From the NCBI RefSeq assembly GCF_003217575.1, contig NZ_QJTC01000004.1:152715-216714 (forward strand): 64,000 nt of DNA. The letters run 5' to 3'. The notes beneath the pieces are model-generated. The model saw only the letters and a program-made list of their open reading frames with translations, was not told the origin of the DNA and did no database searches. Positions 1-10,411 of this stretch are shown piece by piece. The DNA comes from Xylophilus ampelinus (lineage in GTDB: Bacteria > Pseudomonadota > Gammaproteobacteria > Burkholderiales > Burkholderiaceae_C). Position 1 is the stretch's first letter. Each line of letters starts with the position of its first letter. Both the position numbers and the translations under genes were made by a program.

Positions 1-122
1 CGCCGATAGCCTCCCCCATACCCGGGTTCGAAAAGCGGTGCCCTGCGATGGCGCAGCCGTGTCGCGAAGGTCGGCCGCGCATGCCTGCTGGCTGACCGGC
101 AAAAACTTCGCAGGCCCGACTC

Positions 123-180
123 CGCTATGAAATAGCTATCGCACGGCCTTTTCAGATCGCCGACTACAGCCACTTTTCAT
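123..180 (+). repeat. ATAGC-palindrome intergenic element, copy A
   Basis: This degenerate copy begins with a GCTAT/ATAGC core at about 123-139, followed by a second half ending in GCCGACTACAGCCACTTTTC. The last part is identical to the copy at 13726-13783, and both sit directly beside a copy of the 114-bp element. The rest of bases 1-122 holds no gene or structure that I can support. Confidence 0.7.
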
Positions 181-182
181 TT

Positions 183-295
183 AGAGCGGCTAACACAACC
201 CAGCGAAGCGGTTCTGGCTAGGCGCCGCATCGCAGACAGTACGAGTAGTACGACAAGGTGCGGCAACGACGCCAGAAGGGTGTGTTAGCCGCTCT
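183..295 (-). repeat. 114-bp inverted-ended element, copy 1 (reverse)
   Basis: It starts AGAGCGGCTAACACAACCC and ends with the reverse complement, except that one T of the right arm is missing, so it is 113 bp. Its interior is the reverse complement of the interior of the copies at 5702, 13786 and 29143. It ends 35 bp downstream of the stop codon of the minus-strand GST gene. Confidence 0.9.
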
Positions 296-330
296 TAGAA
301 CGGGCGCCGCGACGCGCCCGCCAGGAGCGC

Positions 331-2464
<2,134 letters not shown>

Positions 2465-2465
2465 G

Positions 2466-2569
2466 CACACCCCCAGGCTTCGCACGCCGCTGCCGCGGTG
2501 TGTCGTTCGCCCACCCCCTTGCAGGGGGCGATGCGAGGCGACCGGCAAAGCCGGATCGTCCGCATCCCG
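2466..2569 (+). repeat. CCCCCAGGC-type intergenic repeat, copy a
   Basis: It begins ACACCCCCAGGCTTCGCAC directly after the purB stop. It contains the hairpin CCCCCTTGCAGGGGG and a second short hairpin, ACCGGCAAAGCCGG. Related copies lie at 5819-5911 and, in a doubled form, at 8589-8740. Confidence 0.8.
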
Positions 2570-2601
2570 CTGAAATACGCCCCCTCTTTCAGGACGATGC
2601 C

Positions 2602-3162
2602 ATGGCACTCAAATCGACCATCTTCAAGGCGAGCATCGCCATTGCGGACATCGACCACAACTACTACGCCGACCATGCGCTGACCCTGGCGCGCCATCCG
2701 AGCGAGACCGACGAGCGGATGATGATCCGGCTGGCCGCGCTGGCACTCAACGCGCACCAGCTGCAGACCACCTGCGGCGGCGACGGCACCCTGGCCTTCG
2801 GCGCCGGACTGTCGAACCCCGAGGACCCCGACGTCAGCCTGCGCGACTTCACCGGCCGCACCCGGCTGTGGATCGAGGTGGGCCAGCCCGAGGACAAGCC
2901 GCTCTCGAAGGCCTGCAGCAAGGCCGACGCGGTATTGCTCTACTGCTTCAACCATGCGGCCGAGGTCTGGTGGAAGGGCATCGAGAACAAGCTCACCCGG
3001 CTCGACAAGCTGCAGGTCTGGCGCGTGCCCACCGACCAATCGCAGGAACTCGCCGCCCTGGCCCAGCGCAGCATGCACCTGCAGGCGACGGTGCAGGACG
3101 GCGTGCTGGCGCTGGGCGACGAGAAGACCACGGTGACGGTGGAGTGCGTCCGCTGGAAGTAG
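2602..3162 (+). CDS. yaeQ: YaeQ family protein
   Basis: The 186-aa protein matches the YaeQ family throughout: ALKSTIFKA at the N-terminus, HPSETDERMMIRLAA near residue 40, LWIEVGQPE near residue 95 and the VWWKGIENKL block. The fold is related to PD-(D/E)XK nucleases, with conserved E and D residues (RLWIEVGQPE), but no established activity is known. In E. coli it was linked to RfaH suppression, a claim that is not well supported. It stands alone downstream of purB, separated by the repeat. The ATG is the only sensible start. Confidence 0.93.
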   Translation: MALKSTIFKASIAIADIDHNYYADHALTLARHPSETDERMMIRLAALALNAHQLQTTCGGDGTLAFGAGLSNPEDPDVSLRDFTGRTRLWIEVGQPEDKPLSKACSKADAVLLYCFNHAAEVWWKGIENKLTRLDKLQVWRVPTDQSQELAALAQRSMHLQATVQDGVLALGDEKTTVTVECVRWK

Positions 3163-3175
3163 CGGCGCAGGCGGC

Positions 3176-3484
3176 CTAGCCGCGCGGCATCGGTGCGCCG
3201 CAGTTCCAGCATTCCTCGAAGCCGCCTTCGATCGCCTCGCCGCACCGCGGGCAGGTCCAGCGCCGCTGCGGAAGCGCCTGCAGCTGGTCGAGCAGGGTGC
3301 GCGCGGCGGCGGCGTGCTCGTCGTGGCGGACCCAGATCTCGGGCAGACAGTCGCCCGGCGCGAGTTCGCCGGCGGCGCTGCCCAGAAACAGCCGCTGGAT
3401 CGACGCGGGATAGCCCGCCTCGCACAGCAGGTCGGCCCAGACGGTGGCGATCGCCGCATTCGGAGCCTGGGCGATGCGGATCAT
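3176..3484 (-). CDS. DUF2007 domain protein with C-terminal zinc ribbon
   Basis: This 102-aa protein has an N-terminal DUF2007 (signal-transducing PII-like fold) segment, about residues 1-72, with the typical APNAAIATVWADLLCEAGYP start. A zinc-ribbon tail near residues 78-98 follows, with two CxxC pairs (CPRC and CWNC). Its ATG overlaps the stop of the upstream gene in an ATGA, so the two are probably translated together. Function is unknown; a small regulatory or binding role is plausible for the fold. Confidence 0.85.
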   Translation of the reverse strand: MIRIAQAPNAAIATVWADLLCEAGYPASIQRLFLGSAAGELAPGDCLPEIWVRHDEHAAAARTLLDQLQALPQRRWTCPRCGEAIEGGFEECWNCGAPMPRG

Positions 3485-3945
3485 CGCGGACCGAACATCG
3501 GCACCGGCCGGGCGTCGCCGTCTTCCCGTTCCTCGCTGCGGCCCTCGGCGGCGCGCTCGGCATAGCGGTTGAAGCGCCAGGCGCTGCCGTCGAGGGTGAT
3601 GCGGCGCCAGGTGGCGCGCTTCTCGACCGGCTCCATGCCGGGCCAGTGCTGCACCTCGAAGAAGGTGCGGCCGCAGCCCTTGCACATCTCGTCGCCCTGG
3701 CTGGTGGAGCAGATCGCGATGCAGGGCGTGTCGGGCGTCGTCTCGTACCAGGCATGCCAGGCCTCCCACGCGGCGGGCGGAAAGCCCTGCTGCGCCACCT
3801 CGTCGTGGTGGAAGTACACCATCAGCGCATAGACCTCGGCCAGCGCCCGCACCTCGGCCGCCAGGGTCACCCCGTCGGGCGAGGGCTTCTTCATCCGCCA
3901 GTAGTTGATGGCGGACTCGATGTCGGTGATGTGGAGGGCGGCCAT
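3481..3945 (-). CDS. DUF3717 / DUF1289 fusion protein
   Basis: A 154-aa protein with two recognisable parts. Residues 1 to about 65 match DUF3717 (ALHITDIESAINYWR and LAEVYALMVYFH), a small domain found mostly in Burkholderiales. Residues about 73-102 match DUF1289: PCIAICSTSQGDEMCKGCGR has the four-cysteine pattern expected to bind a metal or Fe-S centre. The remaining charged tail is not recognised. It is the first gene of a two-gene unit with the DUF2007 gene (ATGA overlap). Function is unknown. Confidence 0.87.
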   Translation of the reverse strand: MAALHITDIESAINYWRMKKPSPDGVTLAAEVRALAEVYALMVYFHHDEVAQQGFPPAAWEAWHAWYETTPDTPCIAICSTSQGDEMCKGCGRTFFEVQHWPGMEPVEKRATWRRITLDGSAWRFNRYAERAAEGRSEEREDGDARPVPMFGPR

Positions 3946-4030
3946 GCGGCGTGATGGATGCGGCGACTGGCCGCAACGGGAGCGCGATGATAGCGACCCG
4001 CCGCCGCCCGCCGCTCGTCCGAAAAGTGGC

Positions 4031-4095
4031 TGCTATAAATTAGATAGCTACAAGTCGGCACCGAACGCCGGCCACGGCATCTTTCGGCTTGAAAA
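4031..4095 (+). repeat. ATAGC-palindrome intergenic element, copy B
   Basis: TGCTATAAATTAGATAGCTAC is followed by a GTCGGC...GCCGGC imperfect hairpin. Just before it lies AAAAGTGGC, the reverse complement of the GCCACTTTT seen at the far end of other copies. It occupies the first part of the 501-bp gap 3946-4446. Confidence 0.8.
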
Positions 4096-4167
4096 CCGAG
4101 GGAAACTCCCTGCAACAAACAGCCGCAAGCGGCTTGCCGGCCCGCGCGCGCCAATGCTCTAATACCC

Positions 4168-4262
4168 GCACGAAGGGGAGTAGCTCCCGCTTCTTGCCGC
4201 ACAGGGAGGCCCCCCAGGGGGCTGTGGCGGGAGGTATCGGCAAGTCGTCAATACGAAGTACA
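4168..4262 (+). promoter_or_regulatory. probable yybP-ykoY (Mn2+) riboswitch
   Basis: GAAGGGGAGTAGCTCCCGC at 4172-4190 and GTCGTCAATACG at 4244-4255 match, as I recall them, the two conserved loop sequences of the yybP-ykoY manganese riboswitch (GGGGAGUAG and GUCGUCAAUACG-like). They are joined by a GC-rich stem region containing GGCCCCCCAGGGGGC. The element lies about 185 bp upstream of a TerC-family gene, a classic target of this riboswitch. Family and context agree. Ligand control (Mn2+ turning expression on) is inferred. The following 180 bp up to the start codon would hold the expression platform. Confidence 0.85.
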
Positions 4263-4446
4263 ACACTTCCGGCTTGCTGGGCATCAAAATCTGCATTACA
4301 GCGTGCCGAGCAAGACCTTCGATTAGAACCTCTAGCGGGTTTGGTCGAAGTGTGCATGCCTCCACGCCGTCGCGCGCCGGGGTCGTTCTCTTCTTCCATG
4401 CCTGCTCCAGGTTGTCGATCGAAACGATATCTCGGAGCTTGTTTTC

Positions 4447-5190
4447 ATGGAAATGTTTTCCACACCCTGGTGGTCGGCGCTGCTGGCGATCGTCCTCATC
4501 GACCTCGTCCTGGCAGGCGACAACGCGATCGTGATCGCGCTGGCGGCGCGCCGCCTTCCCACCCATCTACAGAAGAAGGCCATCGTCTGGGGCACCGTCG
4601 GCGCGATCGTCGTGCGCTCGGTCATGACGGTCGGCGTGGTCTGGCTGCTCAAGATCCCGGGCCTGATGCTGGTCGGTGGCCTGGGCCTGCTCTACATCGC
4701 CTACAAGCTGCTGGCCGACCAGGGCCACGACGACGGCGAAGAGCACGCCACCGGCGCCACCACCTTCTGGGGCGCGATGAAGACCATCGTGATCGCCGAT
4801 GCGCTGATGGGTATCGACAACGTGCTGGGCGTAGCCGGTGCCGCGCACGGCGCGTTCGACCTGGTCGTGATCGGCCTGTTGATCAGCATTCCGATCGTGG
4901 TGTTCGGCAGTACGCTGGTGCTGAAGCTGGTCGAGAAATTCCCGATCATCATCCAGTTGGGCGCTGCCGTGTTGGCCTTCACCGCCGCCAAGATGATCGT
5001 CAACGAGAAATTGCTCGACGGCATCTTCAAGGGCGGCGAGCCGATTCACCAGGCGGCCTACTGGGCGGTCTGCGTACTGGCCATCGTCGGCGTGTTGCTG
5101 GCGGGCTGGCTGACCACCCGCCGCCGCGTGCCCGGCTCCGAGCGTATCGACCAGGCCAAGACCGCGGCTGCGGTCAATCCGATCGACTGA
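4447..5190 (+). CDS. TerC family membrane protein (probable Mn2+ exporter)
   Basis: A 247-aa integral membrane protein of the TerC/Alx/YkoY family with about seven hydrophobic segments. The N-terminal VLIDLVLAGDNAIVIALAAR carries the acidic residue of the family's metal site, and a second acidic membrane motif, VIADALMGIDNVLGVAGAA, lies near residues 116-134. Bacterial relatives export manganese and protect against metal overload or help metalate exported proteins. The upstream manganese riboswitch supports a role in Mn2+ homeostasis here. A histidine/acid-rich cytoplasmic loop (about residues 95-103) separates the two halves. GGAG lies 10 bases before the ATG. The gene is followed at 53 bp by a small partner gene. 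Confidence 0.92.
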   Translation: MEMFSTPWWSALLAIVLIDLVLAGDNAIVIALAARRLPTHLQKKAIVWGTVGAIVVRSVMTVGVVWLLKIPGLMLVGGLGLLYIAYKLLADQGHDDGEEHATGATTFWGAMKTIVIADALMGIDNVLGVAGAAHGAFDLVVIGLLISIPIVVFGSTLVLKLVEKFPIIIQLGAAVLAFTAAKMIVNEKLLDGIFKGGEPIHQAAYWAVCVLAIVGVLLAGWLTTRRRVPGSERIDQAKTAAAVNPID

Positions 5191-5243
5191 TGCGTACGAC
5201 CGAGATCCGTTTGCCCCCGTTCCACCACCCCGAAGGAGCTTTC

Positions 5244-5702
5244 ATGGACAAGATCATTGTGTACGTCGACGATGCGTCCTACGCGCAGCAGCAGCTAGCG
5301 ACCTTGCGCGGCAGCGCCCGCAGCACGGCCCAGCCGGTGCAGTGGGTGGTGGTGGCCTGCGCGCCCCGCATGACCCACCGCATCAGCAAGTGGGTCAGCC
5401 ACAGCGCCCGCGAGAGCTGGCGCGCCAAGTGGGCCGACAAGCTGTTCGGCGAAGCCCTGCCCTGGCTGCAGGCGCACGGCGACACCGTCGTGCCGGTGCT
5501 GGCCAAGGGCCCGCTGCCCGAGCTGACCGAGCGGCTGCTGTCGGAGCACCCCGGCGCCCGCGTGCTGGACGCCCGCCGGCCGAAGTTCGGCCAGGACCTG
5601 CAGCCGCTCAGCGGCGACCAGCCGGCGGCCAAGGAAAGCCGCTGGGTGGTGCCGGGCGCCGTGATGGGCATGGGCGCCATGCTCGTGCTGGCGGCTGAAT
5701 AA
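5244..5702 (+). CDS. conserved hypothetical protein downstream of terC
   Basis: A 152-aa protein that I do not recognise by function. The first 120 residues look like a soluble domain with an MDKIIVYVDDASYAQQQL start, reminiscent of universal-stress-type folds (an impression only). The last about 20 residues (VVPGAVMGMGAMLVLAAE) are hydrophobic and could be a membrane anchor. A clear AAGGAGC Shine-Dalgarno precedes the ATG. It is the second gene after the riboswitch, so it is probably co-expressed with terC and may act with it. Its stop codon overlaps by one base the first base of a 114-bp repeat. Confidence 0.8.
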   Translation: MDKIIVYVDDASYAQQQLATLRGSARSTAQPVQWVVVACAPRMTHRISKWVSHSARESWRAKWADKLFGEALPWLQAHGDTVVPVLAKGPLPELTERLLSEHPGARVLDARRPKFGQDLQPLSGDQPAAKESRWVVPGAVMGMGAMLVLAAE

Positions 5703-5815
5703 GAGCGGCTAACACAACCCTTCTGGCGTCGTTGCCGCACCTTGTCGTACTACTCGTACTGTCTGCGATGCGGCGCCTAGCCAGAACCGCTTCGCTGGGT
5801 TGTGTTAGCCGCTCT
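5702..5815 (+). repeat. 114-bp inverted-ended element, copy 2 (forward)
   Basis: It has perfect 19-bp inverted ends (AGAGCGGCTAACACAACCC and its complement). Nested inverted pairs lie inside: TTCTGGC/GCCAGAA, GCCGCA/TGCGGC and GTAC/GTAC. The whole element can fold into one long hairpin. Its first base is the last base of the preceding gene's stop codon. Confidence 0.93.
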
Positions 5816-5818
5816 AAG

Positions 5819-5911
5819 GCACACCCCCAGGCTTCGCACTGCGTGTCTTCGCCTACCCCCTTGCAGGGGGCGATGCCGGCGGACCGGCGGAGCCGGATCC
5901 GCGGCATCCCG
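5819..5911 (+). repeat. CCCCCAGGC-type intergenic repeat, copy b
   Basis: The same family as 2466-2569: CACCCCCAGGCTTCGCACT, CCCCCTTGCAGGGGG and GACCGGCGGAGCCGG. It lies directly after the 114-bp element, so two unrelated repeats are stacked here. Confidence 0.8.
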
Positions 5912-5987
5912 GGTAGTGGATAAGCGGCGTTGTGAATGGTCGGACACCGGGAGCGGCTCCAGCCGCTGCCCGGTGTATTCTTTTGGG

Positions 5988-6341
5988 ATGAAGCTGATCC
6001 TCAAATGGCTGCTGAGCGCGGCCGCCCTGCTTTGCGTGGCCTACGTGTACGACGGCGTCGAAGTGCGCGATTTCACCGCCGCGCTGGTGGCGGCCTTCGT
6101 CATCGGGCTGTTCAACGTCGTGCTGCGGCCGATCCTGGTGGTGCTGACGCTGCCGGTGACCGTCATCACGCTCGGGCTCTTTCTCTTCGTCATCAACGCG
6201 CTGATGTTCTGGGCGGCCTCGGGCGTGCTCACCGGCTTCCACGTCACCGGCTTCGGGGCGGCGCTGGTCGGTTCGCTGCTCTACTCGGTGCTGGGCATCG
6301 TGATCGAGTCAGCGCTCGGCGGCCTCTTCTCGAAGGCGTAG
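5988..6341 (+). CDS. phage holin family (YvlD-like) membrane protein
   Basis: A 117-aa, very hydrophobic protein with four predicted membrane segments (about residues 2-22, 30-50, 55-80 and 90-112). It contains the family motif FNVVLRPILVVLTLPVTVI and resembles the small four-helix proteins annotated as phage holin family 4 / YvlD. A true holin role is unlikely in this housekeeping context, and function is unknown. Its last 33 bases overlap, tail to tail, the end of the M48 protease gene on the other strand. Confidence 0.85.
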   Translation: MKLILKWLLSAAALLCVAYVYDGVEVRDFTAALVAAFVIGLFNVVLRPILVVLTLPVTVITLGLFLFVINALMFWAASGVLTGFHVTGFGAALVGSLLYSVLGIVIESALGGLFSKA

Positions 6342-7949
6342 TTCGGCCTCGCGCAGGCGGGTGTCGCTGATCGACGCCTCCACGTAGTCGGCACCCGGGC
6401 CGCCGGCCCGCATCAGCTCCTGGCCGGCCCGATAGCGGTCGACCGCGCCCTGCCAGTCCACATGGGCGATCTGCGCCTCGGCCTCGGCCCGCAGGGCGCG
6501 CAGCGGCTGGCCGTCGGCGCGGTAGGCGGCCGCCAGCAGCTGCCAGGCGGTCGCGTCGCGCGGGTTGCGGGCCACCCAGGTCTGCAGCCGGTCGGACACG
6601 TCGCGGGCGCCGCTGCCGTGCTGGCCGGCCTGGGCGTAGTAGACGACCTCGGGCCGGCCGGCCGGTGCCGCCTTGTCGGCAGGTACGGCCAGATACGCAG
6701 CCGCCGCCGCGCCACGGTTCCCAGTCAGTTCGATCTCGGCGCCCAGCAGCCGCACCAGCCGGGCCGGCCGCGCGTCGCCGGCCACCAGCGGCACCAGGCG
6801 GGCCGCGAGCGTGCGGGCATGGTCCAGGTCGCGTTGCTGCACGCTGGCCAGAGCACCGGCGTAGAGCGCCACCACCTGCCGCACCGGCGGCTGGGCCTTG
6901 AAGCCTCCCTGGTCGGGCTCGCCCGCCCAGGCGCGCAGGGCATCGACGCCCGGCCGCGACACCACCCGGGCGCGGGCGACGACCATCGCGTGCGCCAGAC
7001 CGCCCGGCACGGTCGCCGCGGTGACGTTGACCGGCGGCAGCACGCCGGCGGTGGCCTGCGCGCGGGAGTTACCGCCGTTGTCGGCGGCGGGCGAGCGGCC
7101 GGCCGTATCCGGCGCCAGCCCCGCCATCGGCAGGCGGGAGCGCATGTCGGCGATCCGCTCGGTGGTCAGCGGATGGCTGCGCAAATACGGAAACGAGCCG
7201 TTGTCGTTGATCCGCGAGGCTTGCTGCAGCTTCTCGAACATGCCGGCGAAGCCATGGCCGTCGAAACCCGCGCCGGTCATCACGCCGTAGCCCACCCGGT
7301 CGGCCTCGCGCTCCATCGCCCGGGAGAAGTTGAGCTGGCCCTGGGCATGGACCGCGCTGCCGCCGACGATCAGCGCATTGGCCGCCTCCGGGCTGCGGCC
7401 GGCGGCCAGGGCACCCATCACCATCGCGGCCAGCATCAGCGGGGTGCTGCGGCTCTGCTGGGTCATCAGGCGGGAGATGTGCCGCTGCGTCACATGGCTC
7501 AGCTCGTGCGCCAGCACCGAGGCCAGCTCGTCGCGCGACGCGGTGATCGCGATCAGCCCGGCATGCACGCCCAGGTAGCCGCCCGGCAGCGCGAAGGCGT
7601 TGACCGTACGGTCGCGGCCCAGCAGCACCTCCCAGGCGAAGCGCTCCTGCAGCTCGTCGCTCATCTCGCCACGGGCACGCGCCGCCGCCATCAGGGATTG
7701 CCAGATCGCCTGGATGTACTCCACCAGCACCGGGTCGTCGACGAAGTCCGGGTCGCGGTAGAGCGAGCGGGCGATGCGGTCGCCAAGCCGGCGCTCGGCG
7801 GCGGCGCTCATCTCGCTGCCGTCGCCCAGCGTCGGCAGTTGCGCATGCACGCCGGCGGGCAGCGCCAGCGGCACCGCCACCGCAGCGATCAGCAGAGCGC
7901 GCAGCGGCCGGCGCGGCGCCCACAGCCAGGACGGGAAGGCGAAAGGCAT
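6309..7949 (-). CDS. M48 family metalloprotease with TPR-like tail (BepA/YfgC-like)
   Basis: A 546-aa protein. Residues 1-36 form a signal peptide ending LPAGVHA, so it is exported to the periplasm. Zinc motif HELSH is at residues 148-152, and the downstream glutamate lies in [11 protein letters not shown]. The C-terminal half (about 320-546) is helical and TPR-like. This architecture matches BepA/YfgC, a periplasmic protease and chaperone that oversees outer-membrane protein assembly such as LptD and BamA. It is longer than E. coli BepA (487 aa). It is divergent from moaC and overlaps convergently with the small membrane protein gene. Confidence 0.92.
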   Translation of the reverse strand: MPFAFPSWLWAPRRPLRALLIAAVAVPLALPAGVHAQLPTLGDGSEMSAAAERRLGDRIARSLYRDPDFVDDPVLVEYIQAIWQSLMAAARARGEMSDELQERFAWEVLLGRDRTVNAFALPGGYLGVHAGLIAITASRDELASVLAHELSHVTQRHISRLMTQQSRSTPLMLAAMVMGALAAGRSPEAANALIVGGSAVHAQGQLNFSRAMEREADRVGYGVMTGAGFDGHGFAGMFEKLQQASRINDNGSFPYLRSHPLTTERIADMRSRLPMAGLAPDTAGRSPAADNGGNSRAQATAGVLPPVNVTAATVPGGLAHAMVVARARVVSRPGVDALRAWAGEPDQGGFKAQPPVRQVVALYAGALASVQQRDLDHARTLAARLVPLVAGDARPARLVRLLGAEIELTGNRGAAAAAYLAVPADKAAPAGRPEVVYYAQAGQHGSGARDVSDRLQTWVARNPRDATAWQLLAAAYRADGQPLRALRAEAEAQIAHVDWQGAVDRYRAGQELMRAGGPGADYVEASISDTRLREAELRLREEAAER

Positions 7950-8101
7950 CTCCGTATGATGCGCGAGGACGGAGAGCGTTCGGCATTTTTCGCGTGGCCG
8001 GCGAGACGATCGCAGCCATCCGTGCCCGTGCGCCCCGCGCCGAGGCCGCCAGCCCCCTCCCCCTTCATCCCCTTCTGCCCACCGCTGTCCCGGAGAGCGC
8101 C

Positions 8102-8584
8102 ATGAGTACCCTGACCCATTTCGACGACGCCGGCCAGGCCCACATGGTGGACGTGGGCGCCAAGGAAGCGACGCACCGCGTCGCCGTCGCCACCGGCCTG
8201 ATCCGGATGCGCGGCGAGACCCTGGCCCTGGTCGAGGCCGGCACCGCCAAGAAGGGCGACGTGCTGGGCGTCGCCCGCATCGCCGCGATCCAGGCCGCCA
8301 AGCGCACCAGCGACCTGATCCCGCTCTGCCATCCGCTGGCGCTGACCCGGGTGAAGGTCGAATTCGCGACAGAGCGCAGCGGCGGCACCGGCCAGGTGGC
8401 CTGCACCGTGACGGTCGAGACCGTCGGCCCCACCGGCGTGGAGATGGAAGCGCTGACCGCGGTACAGGTCGGTCTGCTGACCATCTACGACATGTGCAAG
8501 GCGGCCGACCGCGGCATGGTGATGACCGACGTGCGGGTGCTGGAGAAGCACGGCGGCGCGTCCGGGAGCTACATCGGCCGGTAG
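8102..8584 (+). CDS. moaC: cyclic pyranopterin monophosphate synthase
   Basis: A 160-aa protein. MoaC turns the cyclised GTP product of MoaA into cyclic pyranopterin monophosphate in the first step of molybdenum cofactor synthesis. Diagnostic stretches are [16 protein letters not shown] near the start, [13 protein letters not shown] near residue 70 and [20 protein letters not shown] near residue 118, carrying the catalytic lysine and aspartate region. Length matches E. coli MoaC (161 aa). GGAGAG lies 5 bases upstream of the ATG. It stands alone here. The molybdopterin oxidoreductase at 36.9 kb would need its product. Confidence 0.96.
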   Translation: MSTLTHFDDAGQAHMVDVGAKEATHRVAVATGLIRMRGETLALVEAGTAKKGDVLGVARIAAIQAAKRTSDLIPLCHPLALTRVKVEFATERSGGTGQVACTVTVETVGPTGVEMEALTAVQVGLLTIYDMCKAADRGMVMTDVRVLEKHGGASGSYIGR

Positions 8585-8588
8585 CTTT

Positions 8589-8740
8589 GGCACTCCCCCA
8601 GGCGACGCACTTCGTGTCTTCGCCTCCCTCGCCGGGAGGGACTCTGGCTCTCCCCCAGGCTGCGCACGTAGTGTCTTCGCCTCCCCCCTCGGCGGGGGCA
8701 ACCCCGGCAGTCCGGCAGAGCCGGTCCTACGGGGTTCCTG
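8589..8740 (+). repeat. CCCCCAGGC-type intergenic repeat, doubled copy c
   Basis: Two tandem partial units (CTCCCCCAGGCGACGCACTT, then CTCCCCCAGGCTGCGCACG) each lead into a CGCCTCCC...GGGAGG or CCCCC...GGGGG hairpin, followed by GTCCGGCAGAGCCGG. It begins 4 bp after the moaC stop and fills most of the moaC-ruvB convergent gap. Confidence 0.75.
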
Positions 8741-8762
8741 GTGTGGTGCCGGACTGCGCGCG

Positions 8763-9827
8763 TCAGGCGCCGAAGAGGTCGTTGCCGCTGGCGGGCGGGG
8801 CCACGCCCAGGTGGCGGAAGGCGGCCACGGTGGCGATGCGGCCGCGCGGGGTGCGCTGCAGGTAGCCCTGCTGGATCAGGTAGGGCTCGATCACGTCCTC
8901 GATCGTGCCGGCGTCCTCGCCGATGCTGGCGGCGATGTTCTCCAGCCCCACCGGGCCGCCGTCGAAGCGGTGGATCACCGCCTCCAGCAGCTTGCGGTCC
9001 ATCACGTCGAAGCCCTGCGGATCGACGTCGAGCATCGCCAGCGCCCGGTCGGCGATGTCGCGGGTGATGCGGCCGTCGCTCTTGACGTCTGCATAGTCTC
9101 GCACCCGGCGCAGCAGCCGGTTGGCGATGCGGGGCGTGCCGCGGCTGCGGCGGGCGATCTCGTAGCCGCCGTCGGCATCCATCGGCGCGTTCAGCAGGCC
9201 GGCGCTGCGGGTCACGATGCGGGCCAATTCCTCGGCGGTGTAGAACTCCAGCCGCGCCACGATGCCGAAACGGTCGCGCAGCGGGTTGGTCAGCATGCCG
9301 GCGCGGGTGGTGGCGCCCACCAGGGTGAACGGCTGCAGGTCGAGCTTGATGCTGCGCGCGGCCGGGCCCTCGCCGATCATGATGTCGATCTGGTAGTCCT
9401 CCAGCGCCGGGTAGAGGATTTCCTCGACCACCGGGGAGAGGCGGTGGATCTCGTCGATGAAGAGCACGTCGTTCTTCTCGAGGTTGGTCAGCAGCGCCGC
9501 CAGGTCCTTGGGTTTTTCCAGCACCGGCCCGCTGGTCTGGCGCAGGTTGACGCCCAGCTCGGCCGCGACGATGTGGCTCAGCGTCGTCTTGCCGAGGCCC
9601 GGAGGGCCGAAGAGCAGAACATGGTCGAGCGCCTCGCCGCGCTTCCTGGCCGCGCCGATGAAGATCTCCAGCTGCTCCCGCGCCTTGGTCTGGCCGATGT
9701 AGTCGTCGAGCAGCTTGGGCCGCAACGCCCGCTCGATCGCCTCTTCCTGGGGCGACGTGGGCGCCGCGGACACGACACGCCGTGCAGGGGCCGGAGCGGG
9801 CGCGAAATCGTCGGTGTGGATGGTCAT
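8763..9827 (-). CDS. ruvB: Holliday junction branch migration ATPase RuvB
   Basis: A 354-aa AAA+ helicase subunit. Walker A is GPPGLGKTT, Walker B is DEIHR ([10 protein letters not shown]) and the sensor/arginine-finger region is [18 protein letters not shown]. The C-terminal winged helix contains [15 protein letters not shown]. RuvB hexamers pump DNA through RuvA-bound Holliday junctions during recombination repair. The N-terminal extension (about 25 residues, A/P-rich) is typical of Burkholderiales. The start at 9827 gives [10 protein letters not shown]. In many bacteria ruvA and ruvB are adjacent, but here about 3.2 kb with a toxin-antitoxin pair and a protease separates them. Confidence 0.97.
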   Translation of the reverse strand: MTIHTDDFAPAPAPARRVVSAAPTSPQEEAIERALRPKLLDDYIGQTKAREQLEIFIGAARKRGEALDHVLLFGPPGLGKTTLSHIVAAELGVNLRQTSGPVLEKPKDLAALLTNLEKNDVLFIDEIHRLSPVVEEILYPALEDYQIDIMIGEGPAARSIKLDLQPFTLVGATTRAGMLTNPLRDRFGIVARLEFYTAEELARIVTRSAGLLNAPMDADGGYEIARRSRGTPRIANRLLRRVRDYADVKSDGRITRDIADRALAMLDVDPQGFDVMDRKLLEAVIHRFDGGPVGLENIAASIGEDAGTIEDVIEPYLIQQGYLQRTPRGRIATVAAFRHLGVAPPASGNDLFGA

Positions 9828-10064
9828 GGAGCGCGGTCGGGCATCGGGCGTAGGACACGCCTGCGATTGTGCCAAGTCGGTCGCGGGTCGGTGCCTACAT
9901 CGGGACCGATTCGGCAAATGCCTCGGGGCGCGCGCGGCGGCACTCCTGGCGGGGTGCTCTGTTCGCGACCCTGGCCCGACTCCCGGAAATGCCCCGGTCG
10001 GTGGGCTACCGCCCGCCCCTGACCGGCCACCGCACAACCATCCTGAAACCAATATAATTAACAA

Positions 10065-10411
10065 ATGGAGCAACAAGAGCGAAGCCGGTCAAGTGGGAGG
10101 GGTCTTCTCAGGAAGATCTGCGAGGCTTCCCACGGACCGCAAGAAGCCGTGCAGGCTACCAGCTTGACCAAGTGCAGCACGGCGAAGAACCTGACGATTG
10201 GAAGCCGATGAAGACGGTCGGACCGGGCGTCTACGAAATCCGTGTCAAGGACGATGCGAGCAACAACTACCGAGTGATCTACATCGCGAAGTACGAAGAG
10301 GCCGTCTACGTGCTGCACTGCTTTCACAAGACGACACCGCAGACGGCGCAGACCGACATCGATCTTGCAAAGAGCCGATTGCGAGACCTCAACAAGAAGA
10401 GAGCAAAATGA
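10065..10411 (+). CDS. HigB/RelE-like (phage Gp49 type) toxin, start region frameshifted
   Basis: The open frame from 10058 encodes a protein of the phage-derived Gp49/HigB toxin family. [17 protein letters not shown] begins at 10082, the middle is [19 protein letters not shown], and [20 protein letters not shown] plus [15 protein letters not shown] blocks follow. No ATG, GTG or TTG opens this frame before the internal GTG at 10172, which would cut off a third of the domain. The natural ATG at 10065 (MEQQER...) is in another frame and would join if one base were added near 10080. Either a one-base deletion has inactivated the gene or the sequence has an error. The stop overlaps the antitoxin ATG (ATGA). 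Confidence 0.75.

Noticed and set aside
3946..4446. Short protein in the terC leader
   Set aside because: The open frames there cross the riboswitch and repeat and lack ribosome-binding sites.
5988..6341. Prophage holin
   Set aside because: The family name is only by fold; there are no phage genes nearby and the context is housekeeping.
10172..10411. Toxin starting at the internal GTG
   Set aside because: It would drop a third of the conserved toxin domain; similarity extends to 10082.
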